Assembly (NCBI GenBank): GCA_019918135.1
Contig: WBZZ01003326.1
Span: 20,377 to 84,376, forward strand
Source of the DNA: Paulinella micropora
Lineage: Eukaryota > Cercozoa > Imbricatea > Euglyphida > Paulinellidae
Direction of reading: 5' to 3'
Length of the DNA stretch: 64,000 nt
Below the pieces are notes generated by a model that was not told where the DNA came from, did no database searches, and saw nothing but the letters and a program-made list of their open reading frames with translations. The position numbers and the translations under genes were made by a program. Position 1 is the stretch's first letter. Each line of letters opens with the position of its first letter. Shown in pieces: positions 18,687-28,100 of the stretch.

Positions 18687-19127
18687 CTAGCGCAGGTCCT
18701 TCCTACCAAGCCACCACAGAGAGCTGGCGCTGCCCTGCGCGGCCGCTCGCGTGAACAAGTCCTTGGCCGTGGCAAGGTCCTTGGCCACCCCGCCGTCGCC
18801 AAAATAATACAGTACGCCCAGCTTACGCAGGGCGTCGGTGTTGTTCTGTGCAGCCGCTCGTCTGTACCACTCCATGGCCTTGGCAGTGTCTTGTGTCACG
18901 CCCTGGCCCCTTCCGTAACAAAGACCGAGCAGAAACTGAGCGTCCGCATGGCCCTGCTCAGCTGCCCGCGTATACCACTGCGCTGCTAGGGCCAAATCCT
19001 GGGCCACACCAGCGCCTTGCGCGTAGCAGAGCCCGAGGTGGCACTGGTAACGGGCGTCGCCTTGCGCGGCCGCCTGGGCGTAGCGAGCCGTCCTCGCCCT
19101 CCACCTAGCGCTTTGGCTCTGAGCCAT
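18687..19127 (-). CDS. Small Sel1-repeat protein (146 aa)
   Basis: ATG at 19127 (MAQSQSARWRARTARYAQ). It contains about three and a half Sel1 repeats (HLGLCYAQGAGVAQDLALA, LLGLCYGRGQGVTQDTAKA, KLGVLYYFGDGGVAKDLA) and ends soon after (SLWWLGRKDLR). It is much shorter than the 936-residue Sel1 protein at 5905-8715 but has the same repeat consensus, so it is probably a reduced copy or a stand-alone adaptor. There is no signal peptide. Confidence 0.75.
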   Translation of the reverse strand: MAQSQSARWRARTARYAQAAAQGDARYQCHLGLCYAQGAGVAQDLALAAQWYTRAAEQGHADAQFLLGLCYGRGQGVTQDTAKAMEWYRRAAAQNNTDALRKLGVLYYFGDGGVAKDLATAKDLFTRAAAQGSASSLWWLGRKDLR

Positions 19128-19603
19128 GTCCAAAATCCGCCGGCGGGAGAAAAAGTGAGTGGTATCTCTTTACCTAGCAGGAACAATAAGCGCGACAACT
19201 ACCTTGGCCTCCTTCTCCCTGGCGGATGGGCTAGGGAGGAGAGCGGGAGAGTGAGGGGGGTTAGCCCTTCTCCCCCCTCCCCCGGCCTTAATTCGCTTGT
19301 ACTGAGCACGCAGAGGCGGGCCCCCCTGCACGCGCGCAAAATACGGTCGCTGGTCTTTTTTGTCAACAAATTTGTCGGTGTCCACGATTGTTTCAAAAAA
19401 AACACACAAGTCTCTCCTTCCTTTGGCTTGCACCGCTCTTCGTTTTCCCTGCCCCCCCCCGCAGCTAGTATCTAGCAAACAGCTTTGACGTTGGCACGCG
19501 CTTCTTGACTTTGCGTTTCGAGTCTGATTTAGCTTCGACAGCGCAGCACGATCCGTGTTATTAAAAAAAACAAAGCAGCCACTGCGCTCTAAACTTTTGT
19601 TGT
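19128..19603. other. Spacer between two minus-strand genes
   Basis: About 475 bp. Frames on both strands exist but have biased composition, and I see no gene I can support. The part next to 19128 should contain the promoter of the small Sel1 gene, and the part near 19570 (ATTAAAAAAAAC) the 3' end of the 19604 gene. Confidence 0.35.
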
Positions 19604-20848
19604 TTACTTTTTTCTTTTAGTCTTTTCCTCCTGCCGTACCGACTCTTGCCCGCTTCTTGCACGTAGCGATGTCCAGCTTTCCTCCACATCCTCCTCCGAG
19701 CCAAGCCTAGTAGCCCTGGACCAACGGGTAATTAATTTACGATTTTCCCTACACATGTCTTGCGTTTCATGTCGCTGCCGGTCAACCTGCAATTCAAGCG
19801 CTGCTAACCTGCCGGCAAGCGTGATTGGCATTTCATATCGCAACCTGTCAAACTCCGATTCAAGCGCTGCTAACCTGCCGGCAAGCGTAGTCGGCACGGC
19901 ACTGCCAGCACTGACTCTCCTGTATTCTGCTGGGAGTTGGTACTGCAAGGCACCCCCGCGTGCTACCGATTGCAGCCGCTCCCAAAGAGACGAGCCCACC
20001 TCGTCGTTCGCGACGGAAACCTTGCTCTGGCTACCGTCACATCCGTAGGTCACAGAAACATACACTGCAGAGGGCAGGTACACCCAGCTAGGGCTCCCGG
20101 ACTTGTACATGATTTGAAGCAAGCAGTCGCCGATTCCGTTGCTTGTCAGGTTCGGAGATATAACGACGCCGGCCTGTTGTGTATATTGCTGGTGTCTCTG
20201 GCACCCACAAACGACAAGGAACTCATCCCTCCATCGTGTTGGCCTTTGCAAACATCTTCTCTGCATCTCTGCCGGCGTGCTGGGTATTAAACTGAGCGAG
20301 AATCCTTGGGGTAACGACAAGGGGCAGCCGCCGCCGTCCGAAAATGATCGCAACGTTTGGTGGAACATAACAAGCGCGTCGTTGCACGCCGCAAAAGAGA
20401 GGCCCGACGCGGCGTTGCCCTCTCGGGCAGGGTACACGATCGAGGTATAGCCCAGGAAGCGAACTCTGTACACAATGGACAACAGGGCGCGACCAAAGTC
20501 ATTCTTACAAAACTCCGTCACGGCGTCTGCGGCCTCTTGTTGGCGGGCCTTGGCTGCCCCGATATAAACCCAACAGGCGCTATCGCCAAGCTCTTCGTCG
20601 CTAACAATGCGCGAAGAAAAACTGCGCCACGCGCCATTATTTCTGCGTAGGTACAGCTTCTTTTCAGTCGCCGTGGTTTTGGCTGTTGTGCGGTCTGCTT
20701 GGAACAGCCGTGCTAGCAATGGCTGGCGGTTTGCTTCAGAAAGCTTGCGGTCTGCTTCTGTTTGAGAAAGCTTGCGGTCTGCTTCTTCCACTAGAATGGC
20801 AAAAGCCTGTGGAGTGACGGGCTCGAGTCTTACGAACGTGCCTGCCAT
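19604..20848 (-). CDS. Unknown 414-residue protein with duplicated coiled-coil segment
   Basis: ATG at 20848 (MAGTFVRLEPVTPQAFAI) is chosen because the longer frame starts at a non-ATG codon. The N-terminal ~60 residues hold a short direct repeat (EADRKLSQT, EADRKLSEA). The middle (about 90-300) looks globular with several Cys. Near the C-terminus an 11-residue motif (TLAGRLAALE) occurs twice about 22 residues apart as part of a coiled coil (LESEFDRLRYEM and LELQVDRQRHET). It ends with a very basic tail (EEKTKRKK). Family not recognised. No membrane segment is visible. Confidence 0.6.
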   Translation of the reverse strand: MAGTFVRLEPVTPQAFAILVEEADRKLSQTEADRKLSEANRQPLLARLFQADRTTAKTTATEKKLYLRRNNGAWRSFSSRIVSDEELGDSACWVYIGAAKARQQEAADAVTEFCKNDFGRALLSIVYRVRFLGYTSIVYPAREGNAASGLSFAACNDALVMFHQTLRSFSDGGGCPLSLPQGFSLSLIPSTPAEMQRRCLQRPTRWRDEFLVVCGCQRHQQYTQQAGVVISPNLTSNGIGDCLLQIMYKSGSPSWVYLPSAVYVSVTYGCDGSQSKVSVANDEVGSSLWERLQSVARGGALQYQLPAEYRRVSAGSAVPTTLAGRLAALESEFDRLRYEMPITLAGRLAALELQVDRQRHETQDMCRENRKLITRWSRATRLGSEEDVEESWTSLRARSGQESVRQEEKTKRKK

Positions 20849-21103
20849 GACCGGCAAGAAAACCCAAAAACCGGTCGCTGTCTTGTTGTTTAAAGTACGG
20901 GTTGCAGTGTAGTTCCGTGCACATTTTTCAGACAGAAAACACCACCACCACAATAACGTTTTATTTCCCCCCAGGCCCAAGCGCCTGATACCTCCCTTTT
21001 TTGGGAGGGGCACATCGGCGCTGTTGTGCGCCCCCCCCCCCTTCCCATTTCATTCATTACCGAAGAGGGAGTGGGGGGGGGCCTACAAAAGCACCGAGCA
21101 CTA
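20849..21103. other. Spacer upstream of the 19604 gene
   Basis: Probably the promoter of the minus-strand gene at 20848, with CCTCCC-rich and C-run stretches. No separate gene is seen. Confidence 0.35.
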
Positions 21104-21190
21104 ATTTTTTTCCCCGCCCGCCGTCGTCTCCCGAATTTTTTGCCAAGCAACCCATGCCATTGCCGAAATGTCCTACACTCAAAAAAAAAG
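21104..21190. repeat. Solo arm of the dispersed palindromic element
   Basis: TTTTCCCCGCCCGCCGTCG, then CTCCCGAATTTTTTGCC, then ATTGCCGAAATGTCC reproduces one half of the palindromic unit found in the tandem arrays, without its partner arm. Confidence 0.6.
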
Positions 21191-21195
21191 GCGCG

Positions 21196-21300
21196 ATGGT
21201 GCTACTCTTGACATCTTGCTTGGGCCTGGCGTGCCGGCTCGCCAACGCGCTCTTCGCGCCCTCACAGCGCAGCGTTCGCGCCACTTTTTCTTTCTTTTGA
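21196..21300 (+). pseudogene. Truncated copy of the small membrane protein at 10544
   Basis: A 34-codon frame (MVLLLTSCLGLACRLANAL, then APSQRSVRATFSF) matches the C-terminal half of the 10544 gene at DNA and protein level. The N-terminal half is missing; the homology starts where the palindrome-derived sequence ends, so the join may be a recombination breakpoint. It could still be a tiny membrane protein. Confidence 0.4.
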
Positions 21301-21408
21301 TTTTTTTTAAACTGTGTCCTAAAAAAAGTGAGAGAACAAATGGGGGAGGGTCTGGGAGGGGGGGAGTGCAAGAGCATGTGACCAAGGAAAGAAAAGGTTT
21401 GTTGTTGG

Positions 21409-21495
21409 CCGCCATTTTGATCGACCCTTAAGATTAAAAAAGAAATGCAAGAAGAGCACTGTTCGTAGTTCACGCAAGAAGAAGTGCCTTATAGC
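21409..21495 (+). promoter_or_regulatory. Promoter/leader of duplicated F-box gene, copy 2
   Basis: GGCCGCCATTTTGATCGA, CCCTTAAGATTAAAAAAG and GCACTGTTCGTAGTTCACGC occur in the same order as before the first copy at 14640-14712. Confidence 0.5.
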
Positions 21496-23508
21496 ATGGA
21501 GTTGGCGGGGGACCCGCCGCCGCCGGGCCTGTCCGGCGCGCCGGGGCCGACTTTTGTACTAAATAACGAAGCGGGCGACACCTTTACCCGCGCGCAACTG
21601 CGGGCCGCGCTCGACTTTCTGACTAGGTACGCCCGCGACAGCAACGCGCGGCTGCTGTTGCCCAGCAGTCAGCGCGGCTGCCTGCTGCGCCTGGCGCGGT
21701 ATTGCGACTGGGCGTTCGAACTCATAAACCAGTGGTGGGACAAGAGAACCGTGCTGGTCCGGTGCAGAAACTGCTGGTCGCGCAGGCTAGCGGCGCCGCC
21801 GCAATCTCTGCCTGTGCCACCCGAACTGTTTGACGAGATCGCCCAGAACCTGCCTACGAACGACTCCTGGCAGCAGTTCTCGCACTGCTGGCAGCTGTTC
21901 GGGCCTGCAGACTGGCTGAGGCAGGACCTGGTTCTTCGCGTCTTCCGCCAGTGCTTCAACGCGCAAGTCGACAGCGACCTGTTGCGGGAGCTGCACGAAG
22001 CGCGGGACAACCCGGACGGGCTATTGCAGCTCTGCACTGACGTTTGGCCGCCATTGGTGACGGGGCGTTTGCAGCGCGCAGTGTATGCCTGCCTGCACCG
22101 CGCGTGCCAGAACGAGGCGCTCAGGCGCAAGTACCTGGACGTCGGGTCCGAGGTAGTGCTGGACCTAGAAAATCTACCAGAGAGCCTGTACTCTGCTTAT
22201 CTATTCAACGCCGAGCTGCCCGCAGGGAGCCGCCCCCCGCAAGCCCTAGTGGTTTACAGCCTGCCCGGCACCGAAGAAGCTGGAATGTTTTTCTGGAACT
22301 TGTTGGAGGATATCAGGACTCCCGGCTCTTGGCTAAACCACGTGCGTCGCGTGGAGCTGCACTTGGGTCGGGGCGGCGTTGTCCAAGGGGCCGGCCAAAA
22401 AGACACGTGGCTTGATTTCGAAGACGTGCCATTAGAAGAAATCAACATCAAGTACCACACGGTCGCCCCGGGCTTGCTGGGCCAAATTAGTTTCACTAAT
22501 GTGCAGGCGCTAGCGAGGCTCAGCATAAGCGGGCATAAACGCCTTCAAGCTTTAAAATTTCAAAATTGCAACGGTCTGCACAGGCTCCCGCAGGGTTGGT
22601 TAGACGTGCCGGGCGGCGTAGTCGAGTGCACATTTATTGACTGCAATGGAGGCCCTGGCGGCGTCGTCGACAACATCAACTGGGGTCGTTTGTCACCAGA
22701 GAGTCTCGTGATAATTGACAGCCCCTGGGTCTCACTCGCGCGCCTGGACAGCGGTCACGTGCCACTGGCCGCCGGTGCCGTGATTGCCGGGCCGCCAACT
22801 TGCGGTGGTTCTGACCTAGTCCTGCGCGAGACAAACCCCGAGCAGTTGCGCCAGGCGCTGCTAGCCGGGGCCCGGTACAAACACGCGCTGGATCTGGAGG
22901 GGATCCGTGAACTGCCCAGACTTGAGGGCCCCCGGTGGAACTGTTTGAAATTGCTGGATTGCGGGCCGCGTGTGTACCTCTACGCCAAGAATATTAGCTA
23001 CGTTGCTACACAAGTAGTCGAGAACCTGACTATCGATTGCGGCAGCCGGTGCCAAGATTTCACAGGCTGTTGGGTCATACTAGACTGTACTCTCGGGAAC
23101 CTAACGCTAACTTCTTCAATTGACAGCAAACGCTCCGTGCCATTGACGTTGGAATGCAAGTATGCATTACCTGAGAATATTCAAGTGGACGAGATTGTAC
23201 GCAAAGATCTGGGACTGTGTTGGGTAGGCTCTGTGTCTCCCTTGGACGTGCTGTCTGCTAACCGCCTAGGCACGTTTGACAGTCTCACAATCTTGGACGT
23301 CACTGTAGGAGAGCTAGACCTACGGCAGCTTACTTGCCAGATCCGGGAGCTAATAATCGAACCGAAACGTCGGGTTCAGGAGCTGAGGTTGCTTATGCCG
23401 CCGGCCTCTGCGCGCTTCAGGTGCCAAGAAATATTTAACGCGAGCGATTCGACAGTCCTGACTATTGCTGGCCAAACGCTCCATCCACGACAAAGTCTCT
23501 ACCTATAA
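21496..23508 (+). CDS. F-box protein with LRR-like repeats, copy 2 (670 aa)
   Basis: ATG at 21496 (MELAGDPPPPGLSGAPGP). It is colinear with the copy at 14713: a near-identical stretch at residues ~35-90, an F-box-like motif (VPPELFDEIAQNLPTNDSW, FSHCWQLFG) and the same LRR-like repeats (LQALKFQNCNGLHRLPQG). Differences cluster in the repeats, with small in-frame indels (for example PGGVVDNI versus PAVENI). Both copies keep full-length frames, so both are probably functional and may have diverged in target recognition. A hairpin element follows each copy. Confidence 0.7.
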   Translation: MELAGDPPPPGLSGAPGPTFVLNNEAGDTFTRAQLRAALDFLTRYARDSNARLLLPSSQRGCLLRLARYCDWAFELINQWWDKRTVLVRCRNCWSRRLAAPPQSLPVPPELFDEIAQNLPTNDSWQQFSHCWQLFGPADWLRQDLVLRVFRQCFNAQVDSDLLRELHEARDNPDGLLQLCTDVWPPLVTGRLQRAVYACLHRACQNEALRRKYLDVGSEVVLDLENLPESLYSAYLFNAELPAGSRPPQALVVYSLPGTEEAGMFFWNLLEDIRTPGSWLNHVRRVELHLGRGGVVQGAGQKDTWLDFEDVPLEEINIKYHTVAPGLLGQISFTNVQALARLSISGHKRLQALKFQNCNGLHRLPQGWLDVPGGVVECTFIDCNGGPGGVVDNINWGRLSPESLVIIDSPWVSLARLDSGHVPLAAGAVIAGPPTCGGSDLVLRETNPEQLRQALLAGARYKHALDLEGIRELPRLEGPRWNCLKLLDCGPRVYLYAKNISYVATQVVENLTIDCGSRCQDFTGCWVILDCTLGNLTLTSSIDSKRSVPLTLECKYALPENIQVDEIVRKDLGLCWVGSVSPLDVLSANRLGTFDSLTILDVTVGELDLRQLTCQIRELIIEPKRRVQELRLLMPPASARFRCQEIFNASDSTVLTIAGQTLHPRQSLYL

Positions 23509-23819
23509 AAATTAGCAGCCGGTTTGGCAAAAAACAAGAAAGCCCGTTCTGTCCAAAGGTTTATTAAAAAGCTTATTCTTGGCCTTTACAAAAATCCCCT
23601 CGCCCCGCCGGTCCTTTCCCGCACAAACCAAGCCAAGGCCGTTGCCAAAATGCCATGGCTTTTCCTTGGCCACTGCGCGGCAACAATTACTGGTGGCAGG
23701 ATTCTGCCTCCGTTGGAACCCTACACCGGTGGGCCAAACGTCTGGTGACAGGATTCTGTTGCCAATTCTGTTGGGCACACTACACCGGCGACCGGGAGTT
23801 GATTGGGTTTTCTAGTAGC
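23509..23819. repeat. 3' flank of copy 2
   Basis: It repeats the order seen after copy 1: TTATTAAAAAGCTTATTC, CCTTGGCCACTGCGCGGCAA, GGAACCCTACACCGGTGG. It also has several copies of GGTGGCAGGATTCTG and ACACCGGTGG, which continue to about 24100. Confidence 0.6.
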
Positions 23820-24265
23820 TAATTTTTTTTAGAACGTTTCGGCATTTGATTAGGTCTGCAGAAAAAAAAGCTGGGGAGAGATTGGCGGGCGGGGAAAAAT
23901 TTCAATCGCGGGATTTTTTCCCCGCCCGCCAATTTTTCCCCAGCTTTTTTCTTGGCGAAGCAAACCAAAACCAATGGCCGAATGCTTTCGAAAAAAAACT
24001 TTTCCTCTACACCGGTGGCTGGAACTGTCTGGTGGCAGGATTCTGCTGCGTACACAGGTTAGCACACTACACCGGTGGCCCACAATTACTGGTGGTGGGT
24101 TTTCTACTAGCGAAACTGAAACATTGGTTTGCAAAAAAAAATAAAAATAAATAAATAAAAAATAAAAAAAAGCTGAGCGAGGATCGGCGGGCGGGGAAAA
24201 ATTTCAATCTCAGGATTTTTTCCCCGCCCGCTAATTTTTCCCCAGCTTTTTTCTTGGCAAAGCAA
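23820..24265. repeat. Two hairpin elements related to the palindrome arrays
   Basis: Two inverted repeats (about 23866-23955 and 24168-24253) share the arms AAAAAAGCTGGGGAGAGATT with GGCGGGCGGGGAAAAATTTC, and their complement TTTTCCCCGCCCGCCAATTT with TTCCCCAGCTTTTTT. They are separated by another ACACCGGTGGC-repeat segment. The G-rich core is the same as in the 17.1-kb and 60.2-kb arrays, but the outer sequence differs. Confidence 0.75.
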
Positions 24266-24542
24266 ACCAAAAATTATGTCCTACACTCAAAAAAAAGGCT
24301 TCCGCGACAATCCAATTTGCGGCCAAATTTTACTCTCAATTAAGGTGTTTCGCAAAATACGGTCGTTTTCCCGGCAAATTTACCGGGCAACTGATTGTCT
24401 CAAAAAAGGTCCGGCCCCCCCCCCTCCTCCTGCCTTTTTTTTGCTTGCTGGTTCTCCCGGCCCCCCCCCCTCGCACAATTGGCCCGCGTCTTCTCGGCCA
24501 AATTGACCTTTCCCAAATTTTTTGTGCCTGTGCCTGGCAACC

Positions 24543-24550
24543 GTATAAAA
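24543..24550 (+). promoter_or_regulatory. TATA box of the small LRR gene
   Basis: TATAAAAG at 24543-24550 lies about 20 bases before the ATG at 24570. It is the clearest TATA element in the window and implies a very short 5' leader. Confidence 0.5.
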
Positions 24551-24569
24551 GACAGGTGCAGCAGCCAAC

Positions 24570-24998
24570 ATGTCTCAAGAGAAATGTTCGGGGTGCTATA
24601 CTGGAGGTGCCGAAATCACGGACGAACAGCTGCGGGAGGCTCTGAGAAGACAACCAAACCTCAACAAACTTGTTCTCGCCGACTGCCAAAACATCACGGA
24701 CAAGGGCCTAGAACACGTGGCAAAAGAGGCCAAGAAGCTCGAGGAGCTGAATCTCAGTAACTGCAAGATCGGCATGACTGGTCTCGACTACGTCAAGGCT
24801 ATCGGAACGCTGCAAAAGCTACATGTCGAGGGTTGCCAAAACGTTCCTGCGGAATACCTCGAAGACTTTTGCAAGGCACGCCAACGTTGCACGGTTTTTG
24901 ATAAAACAGGAGGCAAGACTTGGGCATTGTTGCAAGCTGAGCGAGAGGCGTCTAGGCAATATTATGCAAATAGCTGTTTGCCAAGGTGGGGCCATTGA
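24570..24998 (+). CDS. Small leucine-rich-repeat protein (142 aa)
   Basis: ATG at 24570 (MSQEKCSGCYTGGAEITD). It contains about three cysteine-containing LRRs of the AMN1/FBXL type (LNKLVLADCQNITDKGLEHV, LEELNLSNCKIGMTGLDYV, LQKLHVEGCQNV) with no F-box. A short helical tail follows, ending CLPRWGH. A TATA box sits about 20 bases upstream. An LRR-only protein of this size could compete with or modulate the larger F-box/LRR proteins nearby (inference). ATTTAATAAATATG after the stop may serve as the polyadenylation region. Confidence 0.7.
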   Translation: MSQEKCSGCYTGGAEITDEQLREALRRQPNLNKLVLADCQNITDKGLEHVAKEAKKLEELNLSNCKIGMTGLDYVKAIGTLQKLHVEGCQNVPAEYLEDFCKARQRCTVFDKTGGKTWALLQAEREASRQYYANSCLPRWGH

Positions 24999-25131
24999 AT
25001 CTTTTTTTCGGGCGAACCGGTTGGCTTGAAAAAATAAACGAGTTCTCGCGTGACCAATCGTAATTAATTTAATAAATATGTGGCCAGAGCTGCATCAAGC
25101 TCTTTTTTTTGTGCTCGCACCTTCCTGATTT

Positions 25132-28100
25132 TTACAGGATCTGGCGCTCATGATCGGTCACCTCGCGTTCACCGTGCACGAGGCTCGGCCTTTCACGGCT
25201 CGGCCTTTGGCGGCTGATAGGCGTGCCGGCCCCGCTCGACGTGCCGTCCATCCCGCGGTGGTGCAGGTCGGCCCCGGACGACGCGAAGTGCACGCCGTCA
25301 CTCGAACCTTCTTGGGGCTTGTGTGCACGGTGCCAGTACCAAAAGCCGGCGCCCAGGATCAAGAGCACGCCGACGGCCGCGGCCGCACCGCAGACGATTT
25401 CCTTCCAGCCGAGTTGCGGCGACTTCTTCACGACCGCCTCCGCCGGTGGCGGCGGCTCGACGTCGCCAGTACCACCGTTGCCGACGAGCGTCAGGCCGAA
25501 CGTTTCCCGCTGCGAGAGCGCCGCGGCGTAGCCCGGCTCCCCCTCGGCGGCCGCGGGTGTGCGGCGGCGGAGGCTGGGCAGCCGGTTGTACCAGGCGGGT
25601 AATGTCGGTTCAGCAGGTGCCCACCGCGTGACACCCTCGTGGGCCGGGCCGGTTGGAAGCGCCAGGACCGTGCGGCGGCGCCGGCCGTTGACGCCCAGGT
25701 ACTCCACGGCCACGTTGAAACTGAGCTGCACCAGCACCTCGGTGGAGTTGTAGTCGGGGACGGGCAGGTCGGCGCACAGCACCACGACGTTGCTGACGGG
25801 CGCGTTGGGCTGCAGCACGGTGAAGTTTTCGGCGGTGTAGGTGGTGCCGTTGATGACGAAGTCGAGCCCAGCCTGCTCGTTCAGCGTGACCTTGCTGACG
25901 ATCACGTCCTGGCCGGACCTGACGTAGCCGACAAAGCACAGGCGCGTGACCGCCGTGGATTGATTGCTGTGCGCGAAGAACACGGTCGTGGTCGCGATGT
26001 CGGCGGCGTCGAGCTGCAACGTCGTGGACCCGGCCAGCCGCGCCATGAGCTGCAGCGCGTACGACTCGTTGACGGGCAGCGCGCCGCCCCGCAGGCTGTT
26101 GCTGGCCAGCTCGATGGCGCAGAACTCCTGCGCCGCAAAGGCCAGCTCCACCTCGCGCACGGCCGTGACGGCGCAGCCGCCGGCGATGTGGCTGAGGGCC
26201 TGCGTCATGCCCGCGCAGCTGGTGTCGTGCGGCACCGTGATGGTCGTTTGCACCGGGTCGCACGTGCCGAGCACAAAGGCGGCCTCGTAGTACTGGAAGC
26301 ACAGCCCGTCGTACGCGGACTGGCGCGCCAGCGAGCTGTCGCAGTTCAAGGGCGAAGCGTCGGTGGCGCTGGCAACGGACACGTTGCTGACGTTGCCGGC
26401 TGACAGTACATTGGCGCCTACGGCGCCGACGTACGGGTAGTTGGCGGCCGTGACGTAGGACACGGTGCCCCTGAACTCGTTGCCGAGGCGCGACACCGAG
26501 AAGGACAGCACGAGCGACTGCAACGCCGGCACGTCGTAGGCCGGCTCCACGGTGAAGTTGTAGTCGCAGCTGCCGGGCTGTGCATTGGGCGGCGACGACT
26601 GGTCGGCCAGCGTCGCGTGCACGGCGTAGTCGCCCGCGCCGAAGCGCCACGCGGGCTGGAAGCTGCCGTCGTCGGCCAGGTTTTGGTACAGGACACCCGC
26701 ACTGTTGCGCACGGTGACGTTGGTCGTGAGCGCGCCCGGCAGGTTGTCGCGGCCCAAAGGCCCCGGTGTATAGAAGGCGCCGCCGCCCGGCAGGGTCGTG
26801 TCGGTCTCGCCGGGCGTGGCGATGCGCACGGTGCGCGAGGCCCAACCCGTGCCGCCGAGGGTTGGCGGGCAGTTGGAGAACTCGGGCGGGGTGTCGTCCT
26901 CGACGACGCCGGTGATGGTGCACGACGCCGAGTTGCCCGCCTCGTCGAGAATTGTCACGGTGGTCGAGGTGTTGCGTTCGCCGTCCAGCGTGCCGAGGTT
27001 GACAACCGCGGTGCTGTTGCGGCTGGCGCCGCCGGCCAGGTACAGATTGTCGCCAAAGTGCAGCGTGAGCGGCGCGAAGGTGCAGTTAGGCGTGAAAACA
27101 GTACCGCAGCTCGACGTATACAGCACCAACGGCGCGGGTGGGCAGTCGAAGAACACGGGCGGCTCCGTGTCGACCAGCGTCAAGGTCAGCGTAAACGTGG
27201 CGTGGTTCGCCCGCTCGTCGTAGGCCGTGAAGTTGAACACGTTGGTGCCCAACGCCAGCGTGTGGTCGAGCAGCAGCGCGAGCGTGTCCAGGTACACGAG
27301 GAAGTGGTCGGCGTAGAAGGCGGCCCCGGCGCTGCAACTGCCACCGCCGGGAAGTACACGGACCACGCGCTGTTGGCGGGGTCCGCGATCAGCGCGGCGC
27401 GCAGGTCGCCCGGCGCGGGCCCGGCGAAGCCCGTGAGCCAGCGCAGCGCCTGCAGGCGCGCACTGCCGGTCGCGGTGGCCGATGACGCGCCGCGGACGGT
27501 GACGTACGTGACGCCGACCGAGTCGAGCCAGTACGGCACGCGGAAGTACGCGCCCTCCCCGCTGCCGTAGTTGCTGGTCAAGATCCGCAGCGCGCTGTCG
27601 CCAAAGTGGTAGTAGTCGGTCGCGGGGTCCGAGCGCGCGTCGTAAGTCAGTGCGCCAGTAGCAGCGCAGGGCGTGGAGAGCTGGTTGCACAGCGCCAGCG
27701 GCACCACGTCGTCCAGCAGCACGAAGTCGCACGTGTCGAGCCGCACCACGTTGTTGCTGGCGCTCGTGCCGCTCCAGCCGCCGTTGAAAGGCTGCGTGTA
27801 ACCCGCGCTGTAGGCCCGGACAATGGATGCGTTAGTCACGCCAAGGGCGCCGAGCACGGGGTGCAGCGCGAGCCCCGCGCAGCCCGCAAACGAGTTGTCG
27901 GTACAGCCGGGGCAGGGCGCGAAGGGCAGGTAGCCGGCGCCGCCGCCGGGCGCGCAGTACAGCGCCTGTACGGACGGCACGGGCACCGCGAGCGCGGCCG
28001 ACAGGTTCACATAAGCGCCGAAGCTGGTGCCGAGCCCAGTGGCATCGGCGTAATGTGACGAGGCCAGCGTCGACAGCAGCAGCGGCTCCGTGGCGTTCGG

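Noticed and set aside
25639-27570. Plus-strand frames opposite the HYR gene
   Set aside because: The HYR motifs on the minus strand are clear; the antisense frames have no domain and biased composition.
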